A DNA stretch of 64,000 nt, taken from positions 62,001 to 126,000 of the forward strand of contig CAZQOQ010000003.1 of NCBI GenBank assembly GCA_964595205.1, in the 5' to 3' direction. Shown here piece after piece: positions 20,101-29,107 of this stretch. The notes under the pieces are model-generated. The model saw only the letters and a program-made list of their open reading frames with translations, had not been told where the DNA came from and did no database searches. A program made the translations under genes and the position numbers. How positions within the stretch are numbered: position 1 is the stretch's first letter; each line of letters starts with the position of its first letter. This stretch comes from JADKIH01 sp964595205 (GTDB taxonomy: Bacteria > Bacteroidota > Bacteroidia > AKYH767-A > 2013-40CM-41-45).

Positions 20101-21716
20101 GTGCACCCGTTTGCATCTGTCACCGTCACGGTATAATTATTTGCACTCAGTCCGCTGATGGCAGCTGTCGTTTGCCCGGAAGACCATGAATACGTAATCG
20201 ATCCAACGCCGCCTGCACCGGAGACCGTTGCACTTCCATCGCTGCCGCCATTGCAACTAACGTTGCCGATAGCAGAAACGGAAATGCTTACGTCCGTAGG
20301 AGGCTCGGTAATATTTGCAGAAACTGTTGCTGTGCAACCATGAACATCTGTCACTGTTGCCGTATACGAACCTGAAAGTAATCCAATCGCTGTCTGTGTA
20401 GACTGTCCGGTCGGGTTCCAGTTGTATGTATATGGCAGTCCTCCCCCGCTGCCTGTCACGGTAGCGCTGGCTGTGCCTGCTCCCCTGCAGGCGACGTTGT
20501 AACCGTTAAACAACGATGATGAAACCGAAGCGCTTACGTCAGGTACTAAAATTGAATAGCTGTAAGTCTGAGAGCCATTCAGCGGACATGCATTATCACG
20601 AACGGTAACGGTAAAAGTATACGGCTGTGTACGTGCATCTGCTGATGAGGGCGTCCATGAAAATGTTCCTGTCGGCCTCGTTGCGCCTGCCGTATTAAAT
20701 ATTGCACCGGTGATTGCATCGTTCCAATCCATGGTTACGGTATCGGCAGCATTTCCGTCGCCGGAATTAATATTAAAATTAATCAGACTTCCCGGACAAA
20801 TGGTAGTGTCAAAAACAGCTGTTCCGTTGATGCCGGTGGCAGTAGGAAGAAAGTTAGGGTTACAGACTTTCGTAATAAATTGCATGTCTCTCACGACGCT
20901 GCCGATTAAAATTCCGTTACGATATTCACGCACCAGGATCGCGGCAATTCCGATTTCACCGTTAATGGTTGGGTTTACGATGATATCTCCATTGTATGGA
21001 TCCAGTGAAACAGGCGGAGCCGAAGTCATGGGTGAAGAAGCACTGAACCCCGGCTTGAAATTCACATTGCTGACGGTAAACGTTGCATTGTTATAAGACC
21101 TGGGCGTTATGAAAGAGTACGCGAGTGAATCTCCGTCTGAATCAATCACGCCATGATTATACGTCGAACTCTGGTTGATGCACAAAAATGCAACGGGTAT
21201 ATTCGTAAAATGAGGAGAACTGTTAGTAGGTGCATCCACGTTGTTCAGGGTTGCCTCAATGTACAGGTTCTCCGTACAAGGATTATCGATGGTGGTAATT
21301 GCACAGTTACGGCAGCAGATGAAAAAACTGAATGTCCAGTCGATACAGTTCTGAGGCAACGTAATATTATTTCTGTAAATGTATTGTTCATACCCCGCAT
21401 ACGGTGAGCCGGGATCTGAACAGATGGTCTGAACACTGCGACAGGGAAATGTTATTTCCTGCCCTGCTCCCGGCACCAGGTTGAGTGTATAATCCTGGCT
21501 CAATCCGCAACTGGCAGCCACGGCACTCAGTGATATGGACGGAGGAGCAGCAACACCGGAACAATCCCGGAAAAAAGAAACAGTCACTTCATACGTTCGT
21601 CCAAATAACCACCGATACTGAAGATCTGCGCCTGCCGCATGTGTTGCAAAAATTTTATTCTGAAAGGATGAGGCAATGATTATCAGTACTACAATGAGAC
21701 ATTTCATTTTACTCAT
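17184..21716 (-). CDS. giant SprB-repeat adhesin with gliding-motility (CHU_C, type B) C-terminus
   Basis: From the ATG at 21716 this is 1510 residues; the frame stays open to an ATG at 21776, but the start chosen leaves a normal signal peptide (MSKMKCLIVVLIIIASSF...FA). A ~300-residue N-terminal domain (HAAGADLQYRW ... ICCRNC) is shared with the protein at 24903-28730. Thirteen SprB-type repeats follow, each about 85 residues with the pattern CxG...GG..PYTYxWSNG...GxYxVxVxDxxGC. The end (LELPTAITPNGDGFNDVYII ... VFNRWGNEVF) is the CHU_C/type B T9SS sorting domain. It should be moved to the cell surface with the help of a PorP/SprF-like partner, such as the one encoded just upstream. Its role is probably adhesion or gliding. 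It is convergent with the 2766-residue gene. Confidence 0.88.
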   Translation of the reverse strand: MSKMKCLIVVLIIIASSFQNKIFATHAAGADLQYRWLFGRTYEVTVSFFRDCSGVAAPPSISLSAVAASCGLSQDYTLNLVPGAGQEITFPCRSVQTICSDPGSPYAGYEQYIYRNNITLPQNCIDWTFSFFICCRNCAITTIDNPCTENLYIEATLNNVDAPTNSSPHFTNIPVAFLCINQSSTYNHGVIDSDGDSLAYSFITPRSYNNATFTVSNVNFKPGFSASSPMTSAPPVSLDPYNGDIIVNPTINGEIGIAAILVREYRNGILIGSVVRDMQFITKVCNPNFLPTATGINGTAVFDTTICPGSLINFNINSGDGNAADTVTMDWNDAITGAIFNTAGATRPTGTFSWTPSSADARTQPYTFTVTVRDNACPLNGSQTYSYSILVPDVSASVSSSLFNGYNVACRGAGTASATVTGSGGGLPYTYNWNPTGQSTQTAIGLLSGSYTATVTDVHGCTATVSANITEPPTDVSISVSAIGNVSCNGGSDGSATVSGAGGVGSITYSWSSGQTTAAISGLSANNYTVTVTDANGCTAQQSIVINQPSTLNASISSFQNVSCQNNANGSISTSVNGGTGPYTHHWSNGASTDNITGLGPGTYTDTIRDTKGCTRIISQVITEPGSSVGIPSSSVSTSDVSCNGLSDGVANVNPVGGTFPYTVTWSNGDIGLTADSLPAGNYNVHIVDGNGCTFDSIITIDEPDVLVSSFINVSTSPSGSNIRCFGDTTGRVRVVLTGGTPPFTYAWSNGATIDSINNVGAGTYNVQVTDDNGCTTADTITLTQPSAILDDSLLVKHVGCKGESSGGIRAVTFGGSPSYTYVWSSGTSVMDSIGDLPAGFYQVTISDTNNCQLIDTVTIQEPDTIVPLISPSTYIGSVNIGCNGDSTGSATINVIGGTPPFTYLWSTNSTDSFASGLSAGTVSVRVVDANGCSIIRDTNLVEPLPFFYGPTVHQPECYGSNDGYIILNTSGSTGPYTYNWSNSGTTDSVGSLTSGFYSVIVLDANNCRDSLAYTLTDPDSITVHATVSDFQGFNNRCNGDSSSFITVNPTGGTGFFTYLWSNSATTDSIGNLPSGNYSVTITDGNGCTQDTSFNIIQPPPLNNNVTLSVFSGGANVSCNGFIDGVAHANPGGGVPPYQYLWSNGDVADSAVGLGAGAHSVMVTDSNGCSISMPFTLTEPVPVSLSSTLSDFNGFNTACSGDSSGCITVNTAGGTMPYSYIWDVIDTITTPTVCNLPADTFNLRILDANGCQLDTFFILSMPPPVNTGSVVSDFGGFGIQCFGLNNGYIDVSVGGGVTPFNYNWSNGATTEDLNNLGAGTYTVIIADANSCSDTMTFVMAEPPVLSSSVSSVTEATCNGLNDGVAVISQPAGGVTPYTYLWSNGESGLTASMLPVGNNFVVITDANNCIDTIFVTIAMGECVLELPTAITPNGDGFNDVYIIHGLSKYPNNFFKVFNRWGNEVFSQEDYSNTEWYGQDSDGGNLPDGTYFVTFVVKGEDIQKNTYVDLRR

Positions 21717-21998
21717 GTATCTCAATGTTGATTTTAATTTTCTCAGAGGCATTTTTCGACGATTTATTGAGAGCAAACAGGATACTCTCCCATCCGCAAA
21801 GGACAGTTTTCAATGCAATATCGCAATGATATAGCCCTTAAAAATTCGTCAGCATAATGCTTTTCAACATCGCTATCAACAACAAGAGGGAATCAAAAGT
21901 TTGTCAGGTGAATGTGATGTCGCTAAAAATACTCTTCACATGCTGATGATGCAATGCTTCCATGCAAGTGAAAAAATCAATAAAAAATATTCTAATTG

Positions 21999-23903
21999 CT
22001 ACGGCTCAATAATCTGCATCTTCACAACCTTGAACTCCGTACGCCTGTTTTGCTGGTGTTCTTCTTCGGAACAGGCAACTCCGTTGGAACACCTGTTTAC
22101 AAGCTGCTGCTCTCCATAACCCTTTGCAGTGATGCGCGAGGAACTAATTCCGTGAGAGATGATATAATTTACGGCAGCTTCGGCGCGCTTCTGTGAAAGC
22201 ACGTCGTTATAATGATCGTCGGCTCTCGAGTCGGTATGCGAACTGAGCTCGATGGTTATGCCCGGGTTGTCATTTAAGATGCTTACAAGTTTGTCGAGAC
22301 CAGCTGCCGCATCCGGACGAATGTTGAATTTATCAAGGTCATAATAAATATTCTCCAGCACAATAGGCTTGTTTACGATGATCCGTTCGAGTTCGAGCTT
22401 TAACTTCACGAACATATTCTCGCTTTGTTTCTTTCCAACAGTACTCACTTTCTCTGTATTGGTAAAATACATGTCCCTGCTGCCTACAATCGAAAAGTCA
22501 GTCTCAGGATCGAGTTTGAAAAAGAACTTGCCATCCACTCCCGTCACCACATATTCTTTCTTGCCGGTCTTCAGGTTCGTCAGCTCAACCTTGACGTTTG
22601 CAAGGGGCTTTTGAGTGAGCTTTTCTACGGCAATTCCTTCCAGATTAAACCTGAGATCATTCACAACAAAGTCATAGATATTATCCTGCGTGGTATTCTC
22701 AACATTCCTGTTGCTCGAGAACAGTCCGGCCGTACCACTGTCGTTCATCGCAATACCAAAGTCGTCGAAACTCGTATTGAGAGGATATCCCACATTCACA
22801 GGGTCGCTCCATGCTCCATTCCTGTACACACACTTGAATATGTCGAGCCCGCCGAAATTATAGTGACCTTCGGAACTGAAGAAAAGAACCGTGTCCTTCC
22901 ACAACACCGGAAACAATTCATTGTATGTGGTATTTATCTTTGCTCCCATGTTGACAGGCTTCTGCCATTCGCCATTTTCTTTCTTCGACATATAAATATC
23001 GGATCCGCCGTTTCCATCAGGCATGTCGCTTACGAAATACATCGTGTTACCATCCATACTCAGAGTGGGATGACCCGTGCTATAGTTGTCGCTGTTGAAT
23101 GGAACTTCTTTCAGGCCGACCCAGGTGGTATCTTTCCTGACGGCTTCGAAAATTTTCAGATTCACTTCCTCATGGGTGGATTCTTTAACTTTTCTTTTGA
23201 TGTAGTTATTCCGGGTGAAATAAATCGTGTCGCCGGTGACGGAAAAAGTTGCCGGACCGTCGTGGTATCTTCCGTTCACATCTCCCGTCAGGCTTGTGGT
23301 TGAAGTATACCCTTCAACGTTATTTCCTTTCGCATAATACATTTCAAGGTACGGCCTTCCGGTCCATTCATAGGTCCTGGCTTTCATGTCGCGATCGGTA
23401 GCAAACACGACTCCATCCTTATAATACACCGGTGCGAAATTACTCTGACCACTGTTAATAGCACTCGTATGAACATTGTATTTAATGCTGTCGGCCAGCC
23501 ACCTGGTAACGCTGTCGCAGCTTGCACGAAGCTTAATTGCGGCATCGTCAGTCGGGACGGCAGTTATGTATTGGTCAAGATACGTCTTTGCCATTTCGTA
23601 CTTGCCGTTCCTCATGAGTATCTGGCCATAATGCAATTTATGGATGGGTTGTGCTGCCGGCAGCTGAACAGCCTTGGCATATGCCTCTTCTGCATGTGCA
23701 TAGTCGTTCATCTTCCTGTAACTCTCGGCAAGCTTGATACGCGCGTTTGGAAATTCCTTTTTGCTCAGGCCTTTCTGATATTCCTTAATGGCCATGCTGT
23801 AGGCGAAGTCATCATAAAGCCTGTTACCCTGGCGGATGTGATAGCTTGCACAACCTGTGAGCAGTAATGCAATTACAGACAGGCATGAAAAGTACTTTAT
23901 CAT
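21999..23903 (-). CDS. PorE-like outer-membrane lipoprotein (TPR, propeller, CRD, OmpA)
   Basis: From the ATG at 23903 the protein is 634 residues and starts with a lipoprotein signal (MIKYFSCLSVIALLLTGC, lipid-modified Cys18). In order there follow TPR repeats (~25-130), a PD40/WD40-like propeller (~150-410; GHPTLSMDGNTMYFVSDMP, GGSDIYMS, NELFPVLW), a carboxypeptidase-regulatory-like beta domain (~430-510) and an OmpA peptidoglycan-binding domain (~515-630; ENIYYDLDKFNIRPDA ... QNRRTEFKV). This order equals that of PorE, which anchors the T9SS to peptidoglycan. It follows the PorP/SprF-like gene by 44 bases on the same strand. An ATG at 23948 is in frame but would place extra residues before the signal peptide. 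Confidence 0.85.
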   Translation of the reverse strand: MIKYFSCLSVIALLLTGCASYHIRQGNRLYDDFAYSMAIKEYQKGLSKKEFPNARIKLAESYRKMNDYAHAEEAYAKAVQLPAAQPIHKLHYGQILMRNGKYEMAKTYLDQYITAVPTDDAAIKLRASCDSVTRWLADSIKYNVHTSAINSGQSNFAPVYYKDGVVFATDRDMKARTYEWTGRPYLEMYYAKGNNVEGYTSTTSLTGDVNGRYHDGPATFSVTGDTIYFTRNNYIKRKVKESTHEEVNLKIFEAVRKDTTWVGLKEVPFNSDNYSTGHPTLSMDGNTMYFVSDMPDGNGGSDIYMSKKENGEWQKPVNMGAKINTTYNELFPVLWKDTVLFFSSEGHYNFGGLDIFKCVYRNGAWSDPVNVGYPLNTSFDDFGIAMNDSGTAGLFSSNRNVENTTQDNIYDFVVNDLRFNLEGIAVEKLTQKPLANVKVELTNLKTGKKEYVVTGVDGKFFFKLDPETDFSIVGSRDMYFTNTEKVSTVGKKQSENMFVKLKLELERIIVNKPIVLENIYYDLDKFNIRPDAAAGLDKLVSILNDNPGITIELSSHTDSRADDHYNDVLSQKRAEAAVNYIISHGISSSRITAKGYGEQQLVNRCSNGVACSEEEHQQNRRTEFKVVKMQIIEP

Positions 23904-23947
23904 TTGCGTATTGTTGAGTGGTTTTAAGTCAGAATTTTCTTTCAACA

Positions 23948-24883
23948 TTAAAAATATCTTGGGGTCTTCATCTTCATGATGTCGTATCCGAAATCATAAC
24001 CTATCATGATCTCATGAGAGCCGGAAGAATAATCCTTCACGTCTGTAATGGTAAAATCATAACTGTATCCGAGATGCAATTGTTTGGTAAGCTGCACTTC
24101 AAACAAAGCAACCCAGCTGTCGCCGGTCCTGTAACTGGCGCCTAACCAGAATACTTTTCCCAAAAGAACATTCATGTTGAAATCGTATTCGACCGGTGCG
24201 TTTGGCGTATGCTTAACAAGTATACTCGGCTTAAGGACAACTTCCGAATTCAATTCGATGGCTACACCGGCAGTCGCATAATAGTGACGAACCTGGTGCG
24301 GAACCGTCTTGCCGCTGTCATTCAAATCAACGCTGAGATTATCATCCGGATTATAGCTGATCACATTCGGCATTGAAAGACCGAGATACATTTTATCCGT
24401 GTATAGCATAGTTCCCCATCCTGCATTGGGCTGAAACTCCTGCACCTTATCATCCGCAAACGCCGGATCATTCGCATCCCAGTAAATTAAATCGCTGTTT
24501 TTATAATTATACATGCTTCCTCCACCACGTAAACCGAAACCCAGTTTCCACCTGGAGTTTAATGGAAGATGATATGCAGCATTTAAAAAAGCTTCTGTAC
24601 GGTCGGTTACGCCTATCTTATCATGATTGATTTGAAGACCCCAACCGAAATTAGAAAGTCCGATTGGTCCATGGATAGATGCTATTTGAGTTACCGGTGC
24701 ACCTTTCCATCCCGCCCACTGCTTCCTGTATAACAGCGTTGCCATCATGTAATCCTTGCTTCCTGCATAAGCGGGATTCAACAACAGGTGATTAAACATG
24801 TAATGACTTACAAGAATATCCTGCTGAGCCTTCAGTGAGGAAAGGCCGCTAAGAAACAATACAATCACTATTAGCTTTTTCAT
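23948..24883 (-). CDS. PorP/SprF-family T9SS outer-membrane protein
   Basis: The 311-residue product has a signal peptide (MKKLIVIVLFLSGLSSLKA-QQ) and then QQDILVSHYMFNHLLLNPA, the typical start of PorP/SprF proteins (QxxxxxxYMFNxxxxNPAYAG). The rest alternates short amphipathic strands as in a small beta-barrel and ends with an aromatic residue. SprF in Flavobacterium is needed for secretion of its neighbour SprB. By analogy this protein should serve the CHU_C adhesin genes on either side. It starts 19 bases behind the upstream adhesin stop (24903). A longer frame to 24934 exists but lacks a signal peptide at its start. Confidence 0.88.
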   Translation of the reverse strand: MKKLIVIVLFLSGLSSLKAQQDILVSHYMFNHLLLNPAYAGSKDYMMATLLYRKQWAGWKGAPVTQIASIHGPIGLSNFGWGLQINHDKIGVTDRTEAFLNAAYHLPLNSRWKLGFGLRGGGSMYNYKNSDLIYWDANDPAFADDKVQEFQPNAGWGTMLYTDKMYLGLSMPNVISYNPDDNLSVDLNDSGKTVPHQVRHYYATAGVAIELNSEVVLKPSILVKHTPNAPVEYDFNMNVLLGKVFWLGASYRTGDSWVALFEVQLTKQLHLGYSYDFTITDVKDYSSGSHEIMIGYDFGYDIMKMKTPRYF

Positions 24884-24902
24884 TCGGTTTATTTTCTGCT
24901 TT

Positions 24903-27900
24903 TTATTTAGGAGAATAACGTCTGAGATCAACATAGGTCGACTTTCTCAGGTCGCTTTTGATCACTTCGAGAATAACGAAATAGGTTCCCTCGGCCAATG
25001 GGTTTCCATCATTGTCCTGACCGGTCCAGTCAGTATTGCGATAGTCATCGATCGAATAAACAATATTACCCCACCGATTAAACACCACGAAACTGTTATC
25101 AGGATATGATTCAATTCCTCTAATGTAATATCCATCATTGTACCCGTCGTTGTTCGGAGTGAATGCGGTCGGCAATTCAAGATCACAGGCCGGATCGTAA
25201 TTTACGATCACGGTATCTGCTGCTGAACAAACACCATTGGTGACTGTCCATACAAACACCGTCATTCCGGCGGCAAGGTCGGTAACTTCCGTTGTTGCCA
25301 GGCTCGAATCGGCAATGATCGCAGACGTTGGAATGCGTTCAGACCAGATTCCTGAACCGGGACCCGAAGCTATTGCAATTAGTACTGCTCTCGATTCACA
25401 AACTGTCTGTGAATCTCCCGCATTCGCTGTCGGTGGCTGATATGCGGCAATCACCGTATAGTCCGAAGAATTGCAGGCACTGCCAGTGATCGTCCAGACG
25501 AGTGTATCGACACCATAATCAACCAGTGTCGCAACTGCATTACTGAGCGAAGGATCGTCGAAGTTCACATTTGGTGAGGCAGTCCACGTTCCATTCAGTC
25601 CCGGAATTATTGTTGCACTCAGTTGCACCGGACTCAGATCACATTGCGAAACATCCGGCCCTGCAGTCAGGTTGAAATTAAATACGCTTACATCATCCGA
25701 AGAGCTGCATCCGATCGGGCTGGTAACTGTCCAGGTAATTGTATTGAATCCCGGCGGAATATTTATAACCGTCGCATTCGGATCATGAATATCGCTAAAG
25801 GATGAGTCCGGAATGGTATTCGATGACCACATACCCTGGTCGCCCGGCGAAGGCACGTCTGCACTAAGTATGATAGTACCACCGGCACATGTAGCAGTGT
25901 CGCGTCCTGCGTTTACCGGAACCGGAGGCGGTTCGCTCACCTGTATCTGCTGTTGTTGTGTACAGTTTGCCTGGTCAGTAACAGTGACCTGGTAAAGTCC
26001 GGCATCAATATTTGTAATGTCGTCTGTGATGAAATTGCCCGGCACCCACAGGTACGTGTAAGGTCCGACGCCGCTGGAAACTGAAATATATATCGCACCG
26101 GTATTTGCTGCATTGCAAGCCGGTTGTATGACGCTGTCAACTGCCAGCGACAAGGTTGTATTCTGCTGAACAGAATCAGACAAGGTAACCGAACAGCCTG
26201 CAGCATCAGTAACGAGTACGCTGTATGGGCCCGGATTTAATCCTGTCGCAGTGGAATCGGTTCCTCCCACCGGCGACCACAGATAGCTGTATGGAGACGA
26301 TCCACCGGTCACATGTGCGGTAATGGATCCGGAATTCCCTCCTGCACAATCCGCATTGACGACACTCAATGATACATTCAGCTGAACAGGATCAGGTATA
26401 TGAACTGTATCGACCGTCCTGCAAAGATTTACATCTGTCACAGTCACGATATAAAAACCGGCAGGTAAATTAAATGCTGTATCTGTTGATTGCGGCGGAA
26501 CGGTATTCCACGAGAATGTATAAGGTGCCGTTCCCCCGGTAGGAACTACAACGGCAATTGCATTCGAGTCGCCCCGGCATTTTACGTCCGATATCGCGTG
26601 TGCATCTGTCGATATCACCTGGTTGCCAACGAGGATGTCAAGAATATTTGTACAACCGTTGTTGTCGGTGATCGTCACGGTATAGAGTCCGGATGGAACT
26701 CCGGTGAGCGAATCTGTCGTATTCGGAAATCCTGCCCATGAATATGTATAGCCGGGAACTCCGCCACTGAGACTGTCGATGTATGCGCTTCCATCTGCAC
26801 CGCTGCAACTTGCCGCCACCGCACCGCCGACACTCAAAATCTGAGGCGGCGATGTCACTGCCGTATCAATAGTGTTGCTGCAACCGAGGCTGTCGGTAAC
26901 GGTAACCGTATAATTTCCCGGCGAAAGTCCTGTCGCCGTCGGGCCTGTCTGCACAGGGACGGTATTCCAGGTATAAGTATAAGCAGGTGTTCCTCCTGAT
27001 GCATTTACTGTTATTGTTCCGGTGGTATCGGTGTAACATAAAAGATCCAGCACGGAAGCGATCGTATCAATATTCAATATCAATGCAGTCGATGAAGAAT
27101 TTACATTGACGGAAGTAGTTGCCGTACATCCATGACTGTCAGTAACCGTTACAATATAAACCCCGCCAGCAAGTCCGGTTGCAGTATCATTCAATGTCGG
27201 CGGAATTGTATTCCAGGAAAATGAATACGGCGCCGTTCCGCCGCTCGCCACTGCAGCAGCAATTCCGCTTGCGCTTCCTGTACAGGAAGCCGCAATCACA
27301 AATGCAGAGTCTGTTAACACAGGAGGATCAAGCAACGTATTCGGAAATGTGGCTGAACAACCGGTGGTGCTGTCATATACGGTAACAGGGTATGAACCCG
27401 GAGATAAATTAGAAATGCCTGATGTGGTCTGCCCTCCCGGCTGCCACTGGTAAGAATATCCGCCGGGATTGACAGGCAATACGTTCAGTGCGCCATCGTT
27501 TGCTCCCGGACAGGAAATCTCGGTCCGGTCGATGGTAACCAACGGAGAATTTACATTGATCGTGAACGCATATGTCTGATATCCGCTGTTCGGACAGGCA
27601 TTGTCGACGACCGTGAGTGTAAACTGGTGCGGAATGCTGCTGATGTCTGATACGGTCGGAGTCCAGCAGAAATGACCTGTTGGAAAAGGAAATCCTGAAA
27701 TGGTCAACGTCGCATTTGCGATCTGCCTGTTCCAGCTCATCGTCACGATCTGGTTTGGGTCTGCATCATTTGAAAAAATATCGAAGCATAGCTGAGTGCC
27801 GGGACAAATAGTAGTATCACGTTTCGGTGTCCCGTTGATACCGGTTGCAGTAGGTATGGTGTTGGTGCAGGGACGCACATAGATTTCCATGTCCCTCACC

Positions 27901-28730
27901 ACCTCGCCGATCTTCACGCCATCGCGAAATTCTTCAACCCGCACTGACAATATTCCGACCTCCTGCTGTGAGGGAGTCATTACGATATCGCCTGTGAGCG
28001 GGTCAATGGTCAGCGGCGGCACAGATATAATTGGAGTTGTTGCGGAATATCCCGGTTGGTATGTAACAGGAATATTCGCACTATCCAGCGGATCGACTAA
28101 AGAATATACTAATGAGTCACCGTCGGGATCGACTGCGCCATGATTGTAAGTGAAGTTCTGACCAACGCATACGAATACAATCGGGTTGTTGGTGAAATAG
28201 GGAGAAGAGTTGCAGGCAAAATTCAGGTTATCAAGGTTTGCGGAAATATACATTCCCGGATTCGTACCGGTAAGGCAGGGTTGAGGAACAACCAGCGTTG
28301 TGATATCACAATTTCGACAACAGTATTGCCAGCTGATGATCCAGTCAGAACATTGAATCGGGAAATTTACGATTCCCGTATAACGATATTGCTGAATGCC
28401 CGGATTAGACGAATTTGGATCATCGCAGGACGTGGTCAAGCCCGGACACGGGTATGTGATTTCCTGTCCGGTGCCATTGGCAGGAAGAAGCGCGTCTGTA
28501 AAATGAATGTTACAACTGTTGGAATGAAAATCCAGGATAACAGAAGGCGGAGCACTTGTTCCAAGGCAATCACGGTAAAACGTGAGATCGATGCGGTAAC
28601 TGTTTCCGCCAAGGCAGGTGTATGTGATATCAGATCCGGCAAGATGTGTTGCAAGTGCTTTCCTGGGTATGATACCGATTGTGGCTGCGAGTGTTAAAAA
28701 AAGTACTAATCTTCGAACCAGTTGCTGCAT
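24903..28730 (-). CDS. giant SprB-repeat adhesin with CHU_C (type B) C-terminus
   Basis: The 1275-residue protein has a signal peptide (~1-27) and the same ~300-residue N-terminal domain as the protein at 17184-21716 (HLAGSDITYTC, CCRNCDITT, PTATGINGTP). Seven SprB-like repeats follow, then about three Ig/PKD-like domains (NAGRDTATCAGG, AGPDVSQCDLSP, NAGDSQTVCES). The C-terminus ELPTAFTPNNDGYND ... VFNRWGNIVY is the type B sorting domain. It is the first gene of a minus-strand run that continues into the PorP/SprF-like and PorE-like genes. The two adhesins are paralogues with different repeat numbers, so they may show different surface ligands. Confidence 0.87.
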   Translation of the reverse strand: MQQLVRRLVLFLTLAATIGIIPRKALATHLAGSDITYTCLGGNSYRIDLTFYRDCLGTSAPPSVILDFHSNSCNIHFTDALLPANGTGQEITYPCPGLTTSCDDPNSSNPGIQQYRYTGIVNFPIQCSDWIISWQYCCRNCDITTLVVPQPCLTGTNPGMYISANLDNLNFACNSSPYFTNNPIVFVCVGQNFTYNHGAVDPDGDSLVYSLVDPLDSANIPVTYQPGYSATTPIISVPPLTIDPLTGDIVMTPSQQEVGILSVRVEEFRDGVKIGEVVRDMEIYVRPCTNTIPTATGINGTPKRDTTICPGTQLCFDIFSNDADPNQIVTMSWNRQIANATLTISGFPFPTGHFCWTPTVSDISSIPHQFTLTVVDNACPNSGYQTYAFTINVNSPLVTIDRTEISCPGANDGALNVLPVNPGGYSYQWQPGGQTTSGISNLSPGSYPVTVYDSTTGCSATFPNTLLDPPVLTDSAFVIAASCTGSASGIAAAVASGGTAPYSFSWNTIPPTLNDTATGLAGGVYIVTVTDSHGCTATTSVNVNSSSTALILNIDTIASVLDLLCYTDTTGTITVNASGGTPAYTYTWNTVPVQTGPTATGLSPGNYTVTVTDSLGCSNTIDTAVTSPPQILSVGGAVAASCSGADGSAYIDSLSGGVPGYTYSWAGFPNTTDSLTGVPSGLYTVTITDNNGCTNILDILVGNQVISTDAHAISDVKCRGDSNAIAVVVPTGGTAPYTFSWNTVPPQSTDTAFNLPAGFYIVTVTDVNLCRTVDTVHIPDPVQLNVSLSVVNADCAGGNSGSITAHVTGGSSPYSYLWSPVGGTDSTATGLNPGPYSVLVTDAAGCSVTLSDSVQQNTTLSLAVDSVIQPACNAANTGAIYISVSSGVGPYTYLWVPGNFITDDITNIDAGLYQVTVTDQANCTQQQQIQVSEPPPVPVNAGRDTATCAGGTIILSADVPSPGDQGMWSSNTIPDSSFSDIHDPNATVINIPPGFNTITWTVTSPIGCSSSDDVSVFNFNLTAGPDVSQCDLSPVQLSATIIPGLNGTWTASPNVNFDDPSLSNAVATLVDYGVDTLVWTITGSACNSSDYTVIAAYQPPTANAGDSQTVCESRAVLIAIASGPGSGIWSERIPTSAIIADSSLATTEVTDLAAGMTVFVWTVTNGVCSAADTVIVNYDPACDLELPTAFTPNNDGYNDGYYIRGIESYPDNSFVVFNRWGNIVYSIDDYRNTDWTGQDNDGNPLAEGTYFVILEVIKSDLRKSTYVDLRRYSPK

Positions 28731-29107
28731 TTTGCTATTTTTCTGAAAGTTACCGCATTGATTAAAGCATAATTTTAATCAGGGCGTAAGAAATATTAAA
28801 TTTTTTACTGATTTGTCGCATAAAAAGTTCCATTTCTTTAAGATTTTATGAAAAAGTTTAAAGAATTCATAAAATCAGGCATTTCCAAAGTGTAAGTTTT
28901 TACTTTCCTGTTAAATAATTCCGAATCAGGCTTTCGAAAGATTAAAAATCTGTACCAAAGTCTTTGTAGAAGCAGGTTTCCTGAAAATGAACAGACAACA
29001 GCTTTTAATGATCCGTTTAATTTTATTTTTTAGGAATACAATCACTAATTTGCCTGATGGTATGGTTTTTAAAAAAGCACCGCAATACATAAAAAACAAA
29101 AACTAAA
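28731..29107. other. AT-rich divergent intergenic region with an 11-bp inverted repeat
   Basis: This 377-base spacer separates the adhesin operon from the permease gene. It holds a perfect 11-bp inverted repeat (28842-28852 with 28866-28876, core GATTTTATGAA) around a 13-base loop, and a 7-bp one (GATTAAA / TTTAATC) near 28760-28780. These could be operators for either gene. No full TAnnTTTG promoter match was found on either strand. Confidence 0.35.

Noticed and set aside
22425..23303. 292-codon plus-strand frame
   Set aside because: It is antisense to the PorE-like gene, whose domains are plain; the frame has no recognisable motif.
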